Shown here piece by piece: positions 49,570 to 59,301 of a stretch of DNA of 64,000 nt. Positions within the stretch are counted from its first letter, which is position 1, and each line of letters begins with the position of its first letter. Under the pieces are notes generated by a model. It saw nothing but the letters and a program-made list of their open reading frames with translations. It did not search any database and was not told the DNA's origin. The DNA lies in assembly GCF_902506415.1 (NCBI RefSeq), contig NZ_LR733275.1, positions 3,015,795-3,079,794 of the forward strand, read 5' to 3'. Made by a program: the position numbers and the translations under genes. The stretch is from Massilia sp. 9I (GTDB taxonomy: Bacteria > Pseudomonadota > Gammaproteobacteria > Burkholderiales > Burkholderiaceae_D).

Positions 49570-50760
49570 TTAGGCCAGGATCTTGGCAACCACGCCGGCG
49601 CCGACGGTACGGCCGCCTTCGCGGATTGCGAAGCGCAGACCTTCTTCCATCGCGATCGGAGCGATCAGCTTGACGGTGATCGACACGTTGTCGCCTGGCA
49701 TGACCATTTCTTTGTCTGCCGGCAGCTCGATCGAACCGGTCACGTCAGTCGTACGGAAGTAGAACTGCGGACGGTAGTTGTTGAAGAACGGGGTGTGACG
49801 GCCGCCTTCGTCTTTCGACAGGACGTAGATCTCACCGGTGAAGTGGTTGTGCGGCTTGATCGAGCCCGGCTTGGCCAGGACTTGACCACGCTGGACGTCT
49901 TCACGCTTGGTACCGCGCAGCAGCAGGCCGACGTTGTCGCCAGCTTGACCCTGGTCCAGCAGCTTGCGGAACATTTCCACGCCGGTGCAGGTGGTCTTCA
50001 CGGTGTCGATGATACCGACGATTTCGATCTCTTCGCCGACCTTGATGATGCCGCGCTCGACACGACCGGTCACCACGGTACCGCGGCCCGAGATCGAGAA
50101 CACGTCTTCCACCGGCATCAGGAAGGCGCCGTCGACGGCACGTTCCGGGGTCGGGATGTAGGTGTCCAGAGCTTCAGCCAGACGGATGATCGCGTCTTCG
50201 CCCAGTTCGCCAGCCTGGCCTTCCAGGGCCATACGAGCCGAACCCTTGATGATCGGCAGGTCGTCGCCAGGGAACTCGTACTTCGACAGGAGTTCGCGGA
50301 CTTCCATTTCGACCAGTTCCAGCAGTTCTGCGTCGTCGACCAGGTCGCACTTGTTCAGGAACACGATGATGTACGGAACGCCAACCTGACGCGCCAGCAG
50401 GATGTGCTCGCGGGTCTGCGGCATCGGGCCGTCAGCGGCCGAGCACACCAGGATCGCGCCGTCCATCTGCGCAGCACCGGTAATCATGTTCTTGATGTAG
50501 TCGGCGTGGCCTGGGCAGTCAACGTGCGCGTAGTGACGGTTCGCGGTTTCGTACTCGACGTGCGCGGTGTTGATGGTGATGCCGCGTGCTTTTTCTTCCG
50601 GAGCCGCGTCGATCTGGTCGTAGGCCTTGGCTTCGCCGCCGAACTTCTTCGACAGAACGGTTGCGATTGCAGCCGTCAGGGTGGTTTTACCGTGGTCAAC
50701 GTGACCGATGGTGCCGACGTTGACGTGCGGCTTGGTCCGTTCGAATTTACCTTTTGCCAT
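49570..50760 (-). CDS. tuf: Elongation factor Tu
   Basis: 396 residues. GTP-binding motifs [17 protein letters not shown] and NKCDLVDD; C-terminal [20 protein letters not shown]. Delivers aminoacyl-tRNA to the ribosome. Found directly behind tRNA-Tyr, tRNA-Gly and tRNA-Thr, the tufB-type location; a second copy is expected elsewhere in the genome (the str operon), from knowledge of relatives. Confidence 0.99.
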   Translation of the reverse strand: MAKGKFERTKPHVNVGTIGHVDHGKTTLTAAIATVLSKKFGGEAKAYDQIDAAPEEKARGITINTAHVEYETANRHYAHVDCPGHADYIKNMITGAAQMDGAILVCSAADGPMPQTREHILLARQVGVPYIIVFLNKCDLVDDAELLELVEMEVRELLSKYEFPGDDLPIIKGSARMALEGQAGELGEDAIIRLAEALDTYIPTPERAVDGAFLMPVEDVFSISGRGTVVTGRVERGIIKVGEEIEIVGIIDTVKTTCTGVEMFRKLLDQGQAGDNVGLLLRGTKREDVQRGQVLAKPGSIKPHNHFTGEIYVLSKDEGGRHTPFFNNYRPQFYFRTTDVTGSIELPADKEMVMPGDNVSITVKLIAPIAMEEGLRFAIREGGRTVGAGVVAKILA

Positions 50761-50845
50761 TTGAGACTCCTAAGATCTAACGATTTTTTTGAGAATTACC
50801 AGGCACGACTGACGGACAAGCGCTACGGACTGCCGTACAAAATTC

Positions 50846-50920
<75 letters not shown>

Positions 50921-50955
50921 TTATTTTTTGCGGTTAGAAATAACACCGCACTAAC

Positions 50956-51029
50956 TGGAGCGGGTGAAGGGAATCGAACCCTCGTCGTAAGCTTGGAAGG
51001 CTTCTGCTCTACCATTGAGCTACACCCGC
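50956..51029 (-). tRNA. tRNA-Gly (TCC)
   Basis: 74 bases with encoded CCA. Acceptor GCGGGTG/CACCCGC, D arm GCTCAATGGTAGAGC, anticodon stem-loop GAAGCCTTCCAAGCTTA region with anticodon TCC, T arm GAGGGTTCGATTCCCTT. Between tRNA-Tyr and tRNA-Thr. Confidence 0.96.
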
Positions 51030-51065
51030 GAGGTACAACCTTTCAATTCCTTCGACTCTTCTTTT

Positions 51066-51150
51066 TGGTGGTGGGGGCTGGATTCGAACCAGCGTACTCA
51101 GAGAGGGCAGATTTACAGTCTGCTGCCTTTAACCACTCGGCCACCCCACC
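51066..51150 (-). tRNA. tRNA-Tyr (GTA)
   Basis: 85 bases with encoded CCA and a long variable arm, as expected for class II tRNA-Tyr. Acceptor GGTGGGG/CCCCACC, anticodon stem-loop GCAGACTGTAAATCTGC with anticodon GTA, T arm GCTGGTTCGAATCCAGC. First gene of the tRNA-tuf unit. Confidence 0.97.
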
Positions 51151-51164
51151 GCGAAGAACCGCAG

Positions 51165-51193
51165 AGTATGAAGCAAGCTCAACGTATTGTCAA
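51165..51193 (-). promoter_or_regulatory. Strong promoter of the tRNA-Tyr-Gly-Thr-tuf unit
   Basis: Minus strand: consensus TTGACA (51188-51193), 17-bp spacer, CATACT (51165-51170), about 15 bp before the first tRNA base. Typical of a stable-RNA promoter. Confidence 0.8.
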
Positions 51194-51311
51194 CTATGTT
51201 TCGGCAGACTTTGTCCGCTTCGCATAGCAGCGTTGCTTCGGGGCGTGATTGTAACGGGCAGGATGCAAAACCACAAGGGTGATTTCGCGAGAATTGTGGA
51301 GATGCGTTTTT

Positions 51312-51419
51312 CGTAGGGTGGGCGGGTCTCCCGCCCACGCGGCCAACGGTCGCTGGCAATATCACGAGCAATCAAATTTTGCCTGTCGCCGCGTGGGCGG
51401 CAAAGCCGCCCACCCTACG
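51312..51419. repeat. REP-like inverted pair, family 2
   Basis: Arms 51312-51342 and 51389-51419 are 31 bases each and match in inverted orientation except at their central loops. Each arm is itself a hairpin (GTGGGCGG..CCGCCCAC). The outer CGTAGGGTGG of the right arm supplies the TAG stop of the HDOD gene. A partial relative lies at 59205-59232. Confidence 0.75.
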
Positions 51420-52962
51420 GAGCAAGCGCAGCGAGAACTTGGCCTTTAAGCGCCTTGATGAGCGCCGTTTCATCGGGCGGCACGCCCTCTTCCGCGGTCA
51501 ACGTGCGGTCCGCATAGAACAGCCCCAGCTGCACCTTGCCCACCACCAGCGGCAGCACGATGAAGCTGCGTGCATCGCGCAGCAGCTTGCGGTGCCATTC
51601 GGGCAGCAGGTCGCGGATCTTCGGGCTCGATGCGTCCGAGATCATCAGGTCGGCGTCGTTTTCCATCGCCAGGTGGAACAGGTCGCGCGCCGAGGCCGCC
51701 GGGAAGGCGAAGCCGTCCTGCAGGCGCGCGCTGTCCTCGCCCAGCGCCAGGCGCGCCCGGTACTGGCCGCTTTTCGCGTCCTTCAGGCACACGGTCGCGA
51801 AGCGAAAACCGAGCGCACTGTAGAGCGTTTCGAGCACCGCCAGCACCACCTCGTTGACCTTGCCGCCCGAGGCGCGCATCTGGGTCACGTCCTGCACGCC
51901 CGCCAGCAGCAGGTCGCGTGCGTTCTTCGGCTTGCCGCTCGGGTGCGTTCCTTCCTGCTCTTCTTCGCCCGCATCCAGCGTGGCCAGCAGCAGCACGTTC
52001 GGCAGGCCGGAACCCTGGGTTTCGCTCTTCGGCGCCGGCTGCATGTTCATGCTCTCCAGCAGGCCGCGCATGCCCTCCTGCACCGCGGACATCAGGCCCA
52101 GCATGCGCTCGCGGTCGAGGTCGAGCGCGTTGCCGTAGCGGCCCAGCAGCGCCTGCGCTTCCAGCGAATTGGCCGGCTCGTGGGTCTTGGCCAGCAGGCG
52201 CGCCACGTCGAGGCTGAAGGCGGCGACCTGGCGCATCCATTCGCCGCGGTTGGCAGCCACCCGCACGGCGGTGGGCGGGAGCGAGGCCTGGGCGCGCACG
52301 ATCACGTCCGGGATCTTCCATTCGGCCAGCACCGCCTGCGCCAGCGCGTCGTAGCTGCAGCCGAGGATCATCTGCGACGCCTGGCCGACGGTGTGCTTGC
52401 CGCCCGCGACCAGGGCGCTGATCTCGCGGTAGCGGTCGTGCTCGTGGCTGGCCACCAGCAATGGCGCCAGGTTCTTGAACAGCGCGCAGATCGCGGCTTC
52501 CTCGGCGCCCTGGAAGAAGCTGTGGCGCGCCATCTCGCGGCCGACCAGGCTGGCGCACAGGGCCGCTTCCAGTTCCACCCGCACGCTGCCGGCGTGCTCG
52601 CAACTGGCCAGGGCGTCGACCAGCAACATCGCCAGCGCCGTGGTTTTCACATTATCGAATCCGAGCAGCGAAATCGCGCGCGAGATCGTGGTGACCGGCG
52701 TGCTGGACGCGGTGCGGTACTGGATGGTGTTCGACAGGCGCAGGATGCGCTGGGTCAGCGCGGGGTCCGACACCACGTAATAGGCCAGGTCATGGGTGCC
52801 CTGGTCATCGCTCGAGGCCATCTCGACCACGCGGGCGATCGAGGCGCCGAGGGCGAACATCTCTTCGTCGCCGCACACCTTGTGCATCAGGGCCGCGCGC
52901 ACGCGGCGGGTCGCGCCTTCCGGCGGAATGGAATTTGTCACTGCGTCAAGCATTGCGGCCAT
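51415..52962 (-). CDS. HDOD-domain signalling protein with C-terminal GAF-like domain
   Basis: 515 residues. The HDOD region spans about 50-270 (LAYYVVSDPALTQRILRLSN, TTISRAISLLGFDNVKTTAL, FFQGAEEAAICALFKNLAPL), related to HD phosphohydrolases but usually catalytically inactive. The C-terminal part (about 360-510) is GAF-like (LDTLYSALGFRFATVCLKD-type, SFIVLPLVVGKVQLGLFYAD). Such proteins act in signal transduction; ligand unknown. It is 15 bp downstream of the receiver-TPR gene, implying cotranscription. Its stop codon lies within the repeat at 51389-51419. Confidence 0.85.
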   Translation of the reverse strand: MAAMLDAVTNSIPPEGATRRVRAALMHKVCGDEEMFALGASIARVVEMASSDDQGTHDLAYYVVSDPALTQRILRLSNTIQYRTASSTPVTTISRAISLLGFDNVKTTALAMLLVDALASCEHAGSVRVELEAALCASLVGREMARHSFFQGAEEAAICALFKNLAPLLVASHEHDRYREISALVAGGKHTVGQASQMILGCSYDALAQAVLAEWKIPDVIVRAQASLPPTAVRVAANRGEWMRQVAAFSLDVARLLAKTHEPANSLEAQALLGRYGNALDLDRERMLGLMSAVQEGMRGLLESMNMQPAPKSETQGSGLPNVLLLATLDAGEEEQEGTHPSGKPKNARDLLLAGVQDVTQMRASGGKVNEVVLAVLETLYSALGFRFATVCLKDAKSGQYRARLALGEDSARLQDGFAFPAASARDLFHLAMENDADLMISDASSPKIRDLLPEWHRKLLRDARSFIVLPLVVGKVQLGLFYADRTLTAEEGVPPDETALIKALKGQVLAALAP

Positions 52963-52977
52963 GGCCCGTCATCTTTC

Positions 52978-54669
52978 TTATGCCGCTTTTCCTGCGGTAG
53001 TGGCAGGGGCGGCGGCAGGGGCAGTCTTCTGGGCCGGTTTCACCTGGCGCCCCTGCGCGTTGCGTTCGTATTTCTTGAGTACCTGGTGGTGCAGCGCCGA
53101 CAGCGCGCCCAGCTTCGGATTGCCCGGGTCGAGCCGGCGCACGTTGCCGATCAGGCTGACCGCCTGCTGGCCAAGCTTGTCTTCCCAGCCGTCATGCTCG
53201 AGGCAGCGCAGGGTCGCCAGCGCGGCGTTGAAGGCCACCGCCGGGTTGTTCGGCAGCTTGGCGGCCGCTTCCTGCATCAGGCTGACCGCGCCCTTGTAGT
53301 CGCCGCTACGCGCACGCGCGGCGCCGTCGGCCACCAGGTCGACCACGTGCTGGCGGCTTTCCTGCGCCAGCGTGCGGGCCAGGTCGGGGAAGCCCGCCTG
53401 CTCCAGCACGCCCATGGCGCGCGCCATGCCGGCGTCGTTCGGGGCGTCGCGCATCACTTCGCGCACCAGCTCGGCCCCGCCCTCTTCCATATTGTTTTCC
53501 AGGCAGGTGCGCGCCAGTTCGAGCTTCAGGTCGCTCGAGAGCGACGGCGCGTCCTGGCAGGCTTCCAGCGCCGTGGCCAGCGATTCGTTCAGGCGGGTTT
53601 CGTTGCCGGTATATTCATGCAGCAGCGCTGAGGAGATCGCGCTGCACAGGGTAGTGGCCGGGCGTCCGCCCATCGAGCGGTCGAGGTCGCGGATGACCGA
53701 GGCCGCGGCCACCGGGTCGCCCTTCTTGACCAGGGTGCGCACCAGCTTGACGTGGTCTTCGGGGTCGCGGAATTCGGAATACTTGGCCTTGGCGACCACC
53801 TGCTTGAGCGCCTTTTCGGCGGCCTCGGTGTCGCCCGCCTCGAAGGCGGTCTCGCCCAGGGTGCGCAGGCGCCGCACGGCATGCGGCGACACCGCCACCG
53901 CCTCGTTCAGCACCGCCTGCGACTTTCCCAGGTCACCCACTGCCGCATGGGTGCGCGCCAGCCAGTCGTAGGCGTCGACGAAGTTCTTGTTGGAGTCGAC
54001 CAGCTCTTCCAGCATGCCCTTGGCTTCCTCGAACTGCTTGCGCAGGAACAGGGTCTTGGCCAGGCCTAATCTGGCCCAGGCGATGGTCTTGGCTTCGATG
54101 AGCTTGCGGTAGATCGGCTCGGCCTGGTCCGGCTCGCCCAGGAACACGTGCAGCTCGGCGCGCAGGCGCAGGAAGTCGACCGCGTAGCGCGGGTGCAGGC
54201 GCTCGCCCTCGATGCAGGCGTCGACCGCTTCGCGCTGGTCGCCCGCTTCCATCAGGATGTAGACCGGCATGAAGGCGCTGCGCTTGTCGAGGGCGCGCGC
54301 GATGCGGTCCAGCAGGCGGTCGGCGGTGAAGGGTTTCAGGATGTAGTCGGTGGGCGCCAGCTCGGCGGCGCTGACCACCTTGCTGTGGTTGCCCTCGGCG
54401 GTGACCATGAAGAACATGGTCGAGAGCGACATCAGCTTGTGGTGGCGCAGGTCCTCGAGCAGCTGCTGGCCGTCCTGGCCGCCCTCGAGGTCGTATTCGC
54501 ACAGGACCATGTCGAAGCTGCGCAGCCCCAGGTGCTTGACCGCCAGGTTGGACGAACTGGCGTGCTCGATGCGCGTCAGGCCACACATGTTGAGCATGCT
54601 GTGGATGTTGGCGCGCATGCCCGCGTGGGGCTCGATGATCAGGGCCGTGAGGCCTTCCAGTTCGTTCAT
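52978..54669 (-). CDS. Receiver domain plus TPR-repeat protein
   Basis: 563 residues. N-terminal receiver (LTALIIEPHAGMRANIHSML, FDMVLCEYDLEGGQDGQQLL with acceptor Asp, ILKPFTADRLLDRI), where the usual DD pair is EP, so phosphorylation may be altered. Residues about 135-520 are tetratricopeptide-like repeats (AWARLGLAKTLFLRKQFEEA; AYDWLARTHAAVGDLGKSQA; VAFNAALATLRCLEHDGWED). The C-terminus is a low-complexity Ala/Pro tail. Probably a protein-interaction response regulator working with the HDOD protein encoded 15 bp downstream. Confidence 0.88.
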   Translation of the reverse strand: MNELEGLTALIIEPHAGMRANIHSMLNMCGLTRIEHASSSNLAVKHLGLRSFDMVLCEYDLEGGQDGQQLLEDLRHHKLMSLSTMFFMVTAEGNHSKVVSAAELAPTDYILKPFTADRLLDRIARALDKRSAFMPVYILMEAGDQREAVDACIEGERLHPRYAVDFLRLRAELHVFLGEPDQAEPIYRKLIEAKTIAWARLGLAKTLFLRKQFEEAKGMLEELVDSNKNFVDAYDWLARTHAAVGDLGKSQAVLNEAVAVSPHAVRRLRTLGETAFEAGDTEAAEKALKQVVAKAKYSEFRDPEDHVKLVRTLVKKGDPVAAASVIRDLDRSMGGRPATTLCSAISSALLHEYTGNETRLNESLATALEACQDAPSLSSDLKLELARTCLENNMEEGGAELVREVMRDAPNDAGMARAMGVLEQAGFPDLARTLAQESRQHVVDLVADGAARARSGDYKGAVSLMQEAAAKLPNNPAVAFNAALATLRCLEHDGWEDKLGQQAVSLIGNVRRLDPGNPKLGALSALHHQVLKKYERNAQGRQVKPAQKTAPAAAPATTAGKAA

Positions 54670-54825
54670 GTTTTCCGTAAGCCTGCGTTGGGCATGGGCG
54701 CAGCCGCTGCATGGGCTGGCTGCATCAGTCCAGTATATTACGGTTGGGAACTAAAATAGTTGAATCGGGTAAAGATCCCGACGCGACTTGCAGTTATTGC
54801 GGAGAAAAAACCACAGCGGCTGCGA

Positions 54826-55812
54826 TCAGCCGCCCGGCGAAAAGGCAGCGGCTTGTCTCAATGGCACGCGGCGCCCGTTCAGGCACTCGGTCTTGCCGTC
54901 GTTGACGACGATGTTCTGGTAGCGGACTTCGTATTTCCCGGCGCTGAGCTTGTCGATCACGAAGTTCGCGTGCGCCAGCACATAGGCGTGGCGCACGTTC
55001 GAGCGGCGGTCGAGGTCGTACAGCTTGACGAACACCGGCGAGGCATTGGCGCTGTTGTCAATCTGGACCTGCATTTCGCTGCCGCTGTTGCCGACCGGGT
55101 AGCCCGGCAGGTAGCCGGATTCTTCCGGCCAGGGGTCGCCGCTGGGCGCGACCAGGGTTTGAAGGTCGGTGCCGCAGTCCGGCGCGCGCGCCGGCACCAC
55201 CAGCTGGGTCACGGCCAGCGCCTTGATCTCCGGCGGCGGTTCCTTGCCTTCGCCGCCGAAGCGGCGCGCCCAGCCTTCGGTGCTGGCATCGGCGCCCAGT
55301 TCGTCGGGGCGGTCGGCGGCAGGCGCCGGCGTTGGCACCGGATCCGGCTTGCCGACCCAGGCCAGGGCCGCCGGCAGCTTGGCGCGTGGCTGTTCCGCCA
55401 GGTATAGGGAGGCGGCGGCGCCGGCCACGAAACAGGTCGCCAGGCCCAGCCACCAGCGCGGGTCGCGCATCAGGCGCGGGCGTGGGCGCGCCTGCACCTC
55501 GGGGACACGCGGCTCCCAGGCGTCAGGGCGCGGCGGGCGTCCCGGGGTTTCTTCTGCGCCGGTACTCTCCAGCCATTCCACTTCCCACTCTTCCGAGGCG
55601 ATCCACTCGTCGTGCTCCTTGCGGCGCACCGGGTCGGACAGGGTGTTGTAGGCGGTGTTGACGATCGCCATGATGCGGGCGGCCTTTTCGTCGCCCGGGT
55701 TCTTGTCGGGATGGTATTTCTGGCTGAGGGCCTTGTATGCCGCACGAATGACTTCCGCCGGCGCGCCGCGCGCGACCTTCAGATTGTCATAGTGGGTGTG
55801 GATTCGGGCCAT
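54826..55812 (-). CDS. Membrane-anchored J-domain protein
   Basis: 328 residues. N-terminal J domain (HTHYDNLKVARGAPAEVIRA, LSQKYHPDKNPGDEKAAR with the HPD triad, IVNTAYNTLSDPVRRKEHDE), a proline/arginine-rich linker, one membrane segment at about 117-137 (RWWLGLATCFVAGAAASLYL), another Pro-rich stretch and a C-terminal domain of about 110 residues (EMQVQIDNSANASPVFVKLY, NFVIDKLSAGKYEVRYQNIV) with two cysteines. It would recruit DnaK to the membrane; the C-terminal domain probably selects the client. Family beyond the J domain not recognised. Confidence 0.87.
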   Translation of the reverse strand: MARIHTHYDNLKVARGAPAEVIRAAYKALSQKYHPDKNPGDEKAARIMAIVNTAYNTLSDPVRRKEHDEWIASEEWEVEWLESTGAEETPGRPPRPDAWEPRVPEVQARPRPRLMRDPRWWLGLATCFVAGAAASLYLAEQPRAKLPAALAWVGKPDPVPTPAPAADRPDELGADASTEGWARRFGGEGKEPPPEIKALAVTQLVVPARAPDCGTDLQTLVAPSGDPWPEESGYLPGYPVGNSGSEMQVQIDNSANASPVFVKLYDLDRRSNVRHAYVLAHANFVIDKLSAGKYEVRYQNIVVNDGKTECLNGRRVPLRQAAAFSPGG

Positions 55813-55902
55813 GTTCTCGAGAATGCGCCAGTTCGCCTTGGGAACAGGCAGGGTGGTACAGCTTAGCCGGATTTGTGTCCAGAACGCAAGATGTCAAAAA
55901 TT

Positions 55903-57051
55903 CTACAAGCGATGAGTCCGGTCGGCCCGCACGATAGCATCCGGCAAGTCCACGTCCTGTCCCACCACCAGCACCTTGAACAATTCGCCCATTTCAGCCG
56001 GCGACACCAGCTTCTGCACCGCCTTCGATTGCGGCAGGAAACGCAGCGCATCCTGCGGATCCGTTTCCATCAGCAGTTCGCCGATGCCGCAGCCGAGCAG
56101 GAAGGAGGACTGGTTCATATAGGCGAGCACGGCCAGCCCGGCTTCCTGCGCGCTAAGGGCCATCGCGGTGAAGTCGACGTGAGCGGTAATGTCCTGCAAG
56201 CCCGGCAAATAGAAGGGATCCGGGTGGGAATGGTGGCGGTAATGGCACATCAGGGTGCCGCCCATGCGCTGGTCGAGGTAGTACTCGCGCGCCGGGAAGC
56301 CATAGTCGAACAGGAAAGCGGCGCCGCGCCCGCCCTTCATCATGGCGGCCAGCGAAGCCATGAAACCCTCGGCCACCGGGTGGATCTCGGTGAGATAAGC
56401 ATCCGGCAGGAAATCGGCGTCCGGGATCTGGCGCGCGGCATGGAGCGCAAGTTCCTGCGGCAGTTCCTGCTGGACGTAAGCGAAGGCGCCATTCTCCACA
56501 GTGACCATCTGGCGCATCCAGCGGCCCTCCTTGCGCACGACCAGTTCGACCGGCATCGCGTCCAGCACCTCGTTGGCCAGCACCACGCCGCTAAACGACT
56601 CCGGCATGCCGTCCAGCCAGCGGACCTGGGGCAGGTCTTTCAGGGACTCCTGCTGGCGCGCCCGCAATTCGCCCGAGAGTTCGATGATGGTGTACGAGTT
56701 CACCTGCACGCCCATCCCGTCGAGCGCGGTGAGCACGTCGCGCGCCAGCTTGCCGGTGCCGGCGCCGAATTCGATGATGTCGGGCGCGCTTTGGGCGATA
56801 ATAGCGGCTGCCGCGCGCGCCAGCGCCGCCCCGAACAGGGGCGAGATTTCCGGCGCGGTGGTGAAATCGCCGCTCGCACCGAGCTTGGAGGCGCCACCGC
56901 TGTAATACCCGAGCCGGGGCGCATACAGCGCCAGTTCCATGAACCGTGAAAACGCCATCGCTCCGCCGAGCTGTTCGATTTCGGCGGCGATCAAGTGTTG
57001 CAGGGATTGGGATGCGGCGAGCGCGTCGGGAGTAGGTGCGGGCATGGACAT
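55903..57051 (-). CDS. SAM-dependent methyltransferase, MidA/NDUFAF7 family
   Basis: 382 residues from the ATG at 57051 (57045 is an alternative). Family hallmarks: ISFSRFMELALYAPRLGYYS-type opening (MAFSRFMELALYAPRLGYYS), GDFTTAPEISPLFGAALARA, SAM-binding IIEFGAGTGKLARDVL, VLANEVLDAMPVELVV, and FLFDYGFPAREYYLDQRMGG. The mitochondrial homologue methylates an arginine of complex I; the bacterial role is not settled. TACAAT lies six bases upstream of the chosen ATG, so the mRNA may be leaderless. Divergent from the FolM-like gene with overlapping promoter space. Confidence 0.87.
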   Translation of the reverse strand: MSMPAPTPDALAASQSLQHLIAAEIEQLGGAMAFSRFMELALYAPRLGYYSGGASKLGASGDFTTAPEISPLFGAALARAAAAIIAQSAPDIIEFGAGTGKLARDVLTALDGMGVQVNSYTIIELSGELRARQQESLKDLPQVRWLDGMPESFSGVVLANEVLDAMPVELVVRKEGRWMRQMVTVENGAFAYVQQELPQELALHAARQIPDADFLPDAYLTEIHPVAEGFMASLAAMMKGGRGAAFLFDYGFPAREYYLDQRMGGTLMCHYRHHSHPDPFYLPGLQDITAHVDFTAMALSAQEAGLAVLAYMNQSSFLLGCGIGELLMETDPQDALRFLPQSKAVQKLVSPAEMGELFKVLVVGQDVDLPDAIVRADRTHRL

Positions 57052-57083
57052 GCCGGCATTGTAGCGAAACCAAGCCAACACGA

Positions 57084-57875
57084 ATGCCTTCGAACGATAT
57101 GACCGCTACCAAAGTCGCACTGGTGACCGGCGCCGGGCGCCGCCTGGGGCGCGCGATCGCGCTCGGCCTGGCTGCTGCCGGCTGGGATATCGCCGTGCAC
57201 TACCGCCATTCCGAGCGCGAAGCGCAAGAGACGGCGGACGCCGTCCGCGCCCTCGGCCGCCGCGCCGCGCTGTTCCAATGCGAGCTCTTGATTGAAGACG
57301 CAGTGCGCGCCCTGCCCGGCCGCGTGGCGGCGGAACTTGGCTTGATTACGTGCGTGGTCAACAATGCATCGTTGTTCGAATACGACAGTGCCACCAGCTT
57401 CTCGCCGGCCCTGTTGAATACCCATATGGGTGCGAACCTGACGGCGCCGCTGCTGCTGGCGCAGGCCCTGCACGCCGCCACGCCGGCGGGATCGCAGGCG
57501 GTGGTGATCAACCTGCTGGACCAGAAACTGTACAATCTCAACCCGGATTTTCTGTCGTACACGCTGTCGAAAGCGGCGCTGCATGCGGCCACCACGATGC
57601 TGGCCCAGGCGCTGGCGCCAACGGTGCGCGTGGTCGGCGTGGCGCCCGGCATCACGATGGTGTCGGGCGAGCAGAGCGAGGAAGGCTTCGCCCAGGCGCA
57701 CCGCATGACGCCGCTGGGCCGTTCCTCGACCCCGCAGGACATCGCCGACGCGGTGGTGTATGCCGCCGGCGCGCGCGCCCTGACCGGCACCACGCTGCTG
57801 GTCGATGGCGGCCAGCATTTGATGGCCTCGAACCGCGACGTGATGTTCCTGACCGAACCCAAACAACTTACATAA
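57084..57875 (+). CDS. Short-chain dehydrogenase, pteridine reductase/dihydromonapterin reductase-like
   Basis: 263 residues. NADP-binding VALVTGAGRRLGRAIALGLA with the RLG variant seen in pteridine reductases (TGxxxRLG), INLLDQKLYNLNPDFLSYTL with the catalytic YxxxK (YTLSK), and a typical C-terminus LTGTTLLVDGGQHL. Position directly before folB (10 bp) supports a FolM-like role in reducing dihydropterins in folate or tetrahydromonapterin synthesis (inference). The start could also be 57099 (MTATK); neither has a clear ribosome site. Confidence 0.82.
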   Translation: MPSNDMTATKVALVTGAGRRLGRAIALGLAAAGWDIAVHYRHSEREAQETADAVRALGRRAALFQCELLIEDAVRALPGRVAAELGLITCVVNNASLFEYDSATSFSPALLNTHMGANLTAPLLLAQALHAATPAGSQAVVINLLDQKLYNLNPDFLSYTLSKAALHAATTMLAQALAPTVRVVGVAPGITMVSGEQSEEGFAQAHRMTPLGRSSTPQDIADAVVYAAGARALTGTTLLVDGGQHLMASNRDVMFLTEPKQLT

Positions 57876-57885
57876 GGCTTTACCC

Positions 57886-58284
57886 ATGTTATCCGCCCTG
57901 ATTCACCCGAGCTTGCGCGATTGCCGCCGGCTGTTCCTGCGCAACTACGAAGTGATGATCAACATCGGCGTGCATGACTTCGAGAAGAAGGCGGAACAGC
58001 GTGTCCTGATCAACGTCGACCTGTACATCCCGCTCGAGCAGTCGACCCCGAAGGCCGACCAGCTGTCGGAAGTGGTCGACTACGACTTCATGCGCGAGAC
58101 CATCGCCAAGCGCATCTCGAAGGGCCACATCCACCTGCAGGAAACCCTGTGCGACGACGTGGTCAAGGCGATGCTGACCCACCCGCGGGTGCGCGCCGCA
58201 CGGGTCTCGACCATGAAGCCGGACGTCTATCCGGATTGCGAAGGCGTGGGCGTGGAAGTGTTTTCGGTGAAGGAAGAAGCATGA
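57886..58284 (+). CDS. folB: Dihydroneopterin aldolase
   Basis: 132 residues. FolB pattern: [75 protein letters not shown], and [16 protein letters not shown]. It splits dihydroneopterin to 6-hydroxymethyl-dihydropterin in folate synthesis. 10 bp after the FolM-like gene; its stop overlaps the ttcA start by ATGA, so all three genes are likely one transcript. Confidence 0.92.
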   Translation: MLSALIHPSLRDCRRLFLRNYEVMINIGVHDFEKKAEQRVLINVDLYIPLEQSTPKADQLSEVVDYDFMRETIAKRISKGHIHLQETLCDDVVKAMLTHPRVRAARVSTMKPDVYPDCEGVGVEVFSVKEEA

Positions 58285-59204
58285 GCGAAGCGGATCTCGA
58301 CCAACTGAACCCGGACGCGCAGGCCAAGAAACTCGAAAAAATCGCGTACGAGAACAACAAGCTGCACAAGCGCCTGTGCCGCCTGGTGGGCCAGGCCATC
58401 GGCGACTTCAACATGATCGAGGACGGCGACAAGGTGATGGTCTGCCTGTCGGGCGGCAAGGACAGCTACGCCCTGCTGGACATCCTGATGACCCTGCGCG
58501 AGCGCGCACCGATCCACTTCGACATCGTCGCGGTCAACCTCGACCAGAAGCAGCCGAACTTCCCGGCCGAGATATTGCCGGCCTACCTCGAAAAGCTGGG
58601 CGTGCCCTTCCACATCGAGAACCAGGACACCTACAGCATCGTCAAGCGCCTGGTCCCGGAAGGGAAGACCACCTGCTCGCTCTGTTCCAGGCTGCGGCGC
58701 GGCATCCTGTACCGCGTGGCGGACGAGCTGGGCTGCAACAAGATCGCCCTGGGCCACCACCGCGACGACATCCTCGAGACCTTCTTCCTGAATATGTTCT
58801 TCGGCGGGAAGCTGAAGGGCATGCCGGCCAAGCTGGTGTCGGACGACGGCAAGCACATGGTGATCCGCCCGCTGGCCTATGTGAAGGAAGCGGACACCGA
58901 GCGCTATGCCGAAGTGAAAGGCTTCCCGATCATCCCGTGCGACCTGTGCGGCTCGCAGGAAAACCTGCAGCGCAAGCAGATCAAGGCCATGCTGCGCGAC
59001 TGGGAAAAGAAGCATCCGGGCCGTGTGGAGAACGTGTTCTCCTCGCTCTCCACCGTGGTGCCGTCGCACCTGCAGGACCGCAACCTGTTCGGCTTCGTCG
59101 ACCTGAAGACCGACGGCGTGCCGAATGCGCTGGGCGATATCGCGTTCGATGAAGAGCCGTGCTCGACCCCGGCGGCGAATACGATCTCGCTTACCCAACT
59201 CTAA
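58281..59204 (+). CDS. ttcA: tRNA-cytidine(32) 2-sulfurtransferase
   Basis: 307 residues. PP-loop [16 protein letters not shown], the redox/Fe-S CxxC pair [40 protein letters not shown], and a third cysteine region [20 protein letters not shown]. It thiolates C32 of certain tRNAs using ATP and a [4Fe-4S] cluster, taking sulfur from a cysteine desulfurase. Translationally coupled to folB. A REP-like fragment and an intrinsic terminator follow. Confidence 0.95.
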   Translation: MSEADLDQLNPDAQAKKLEKIAYENNKLHKRLCRLVGQAIGDFNMIEDGDKVMVCLSGGKDSYALLDILMTLRERAPIHFDIVAVNLDQKQPNFPAEILPAYLEKLGVPFHIENQDTYSIVKRLVPEGKTTCSLCSRLRRGILYRVADELGCNKIALGHHRDDILETFFLNMFFGGKLKGMPAKLVSDDGKHMVIRPLAYVKEADTERYAEVKGFPIIPCDLCGSQENLQRKQIKAMLRDWEKKHPGRVENVFSSLSTVVPSHLQDRNLFGFVDLKTDGVPNALGDIAFDEEPCSTPAANTISLTQL

Positions 59205-59232
59205 GGTGTTCGGCTTCGCCGACCACCCTACG
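59205..59232. repeat. REP-like element, family 2, single copy
   Basis: Begins directly after the ttcA stop; shares CACCCTACG and the hairpin CGGCTTCGCCG arrangement with the pair at 51312-51419. Confidence 0.55.
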
Positions 59233-59246
59233 AAAATCAGGATCAC

Positions 59247-59277
59247 AGGCAGAGGCATGCTACTCTGCCTTTTTTTT
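59247..59277 (+). terminator. Intrinsic terminator after ttcA
   Basis: AGGCAGAG, loop GCATGCTA, CTCTGCCT followed by eight Ts. Ends the folM-like/folB/ttcA transcript. Confidence 0.88.
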
Positions 59278-59301
59278 CGTCCCTACCTATAAGAGGATCC
59301 C

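Noticed and set aside
51312..51419. CRISPR-like repeat-spacer structure
   Set aside because: Only two units in opposite orientation with one intervening segment; this is an inverted REP-type pair.
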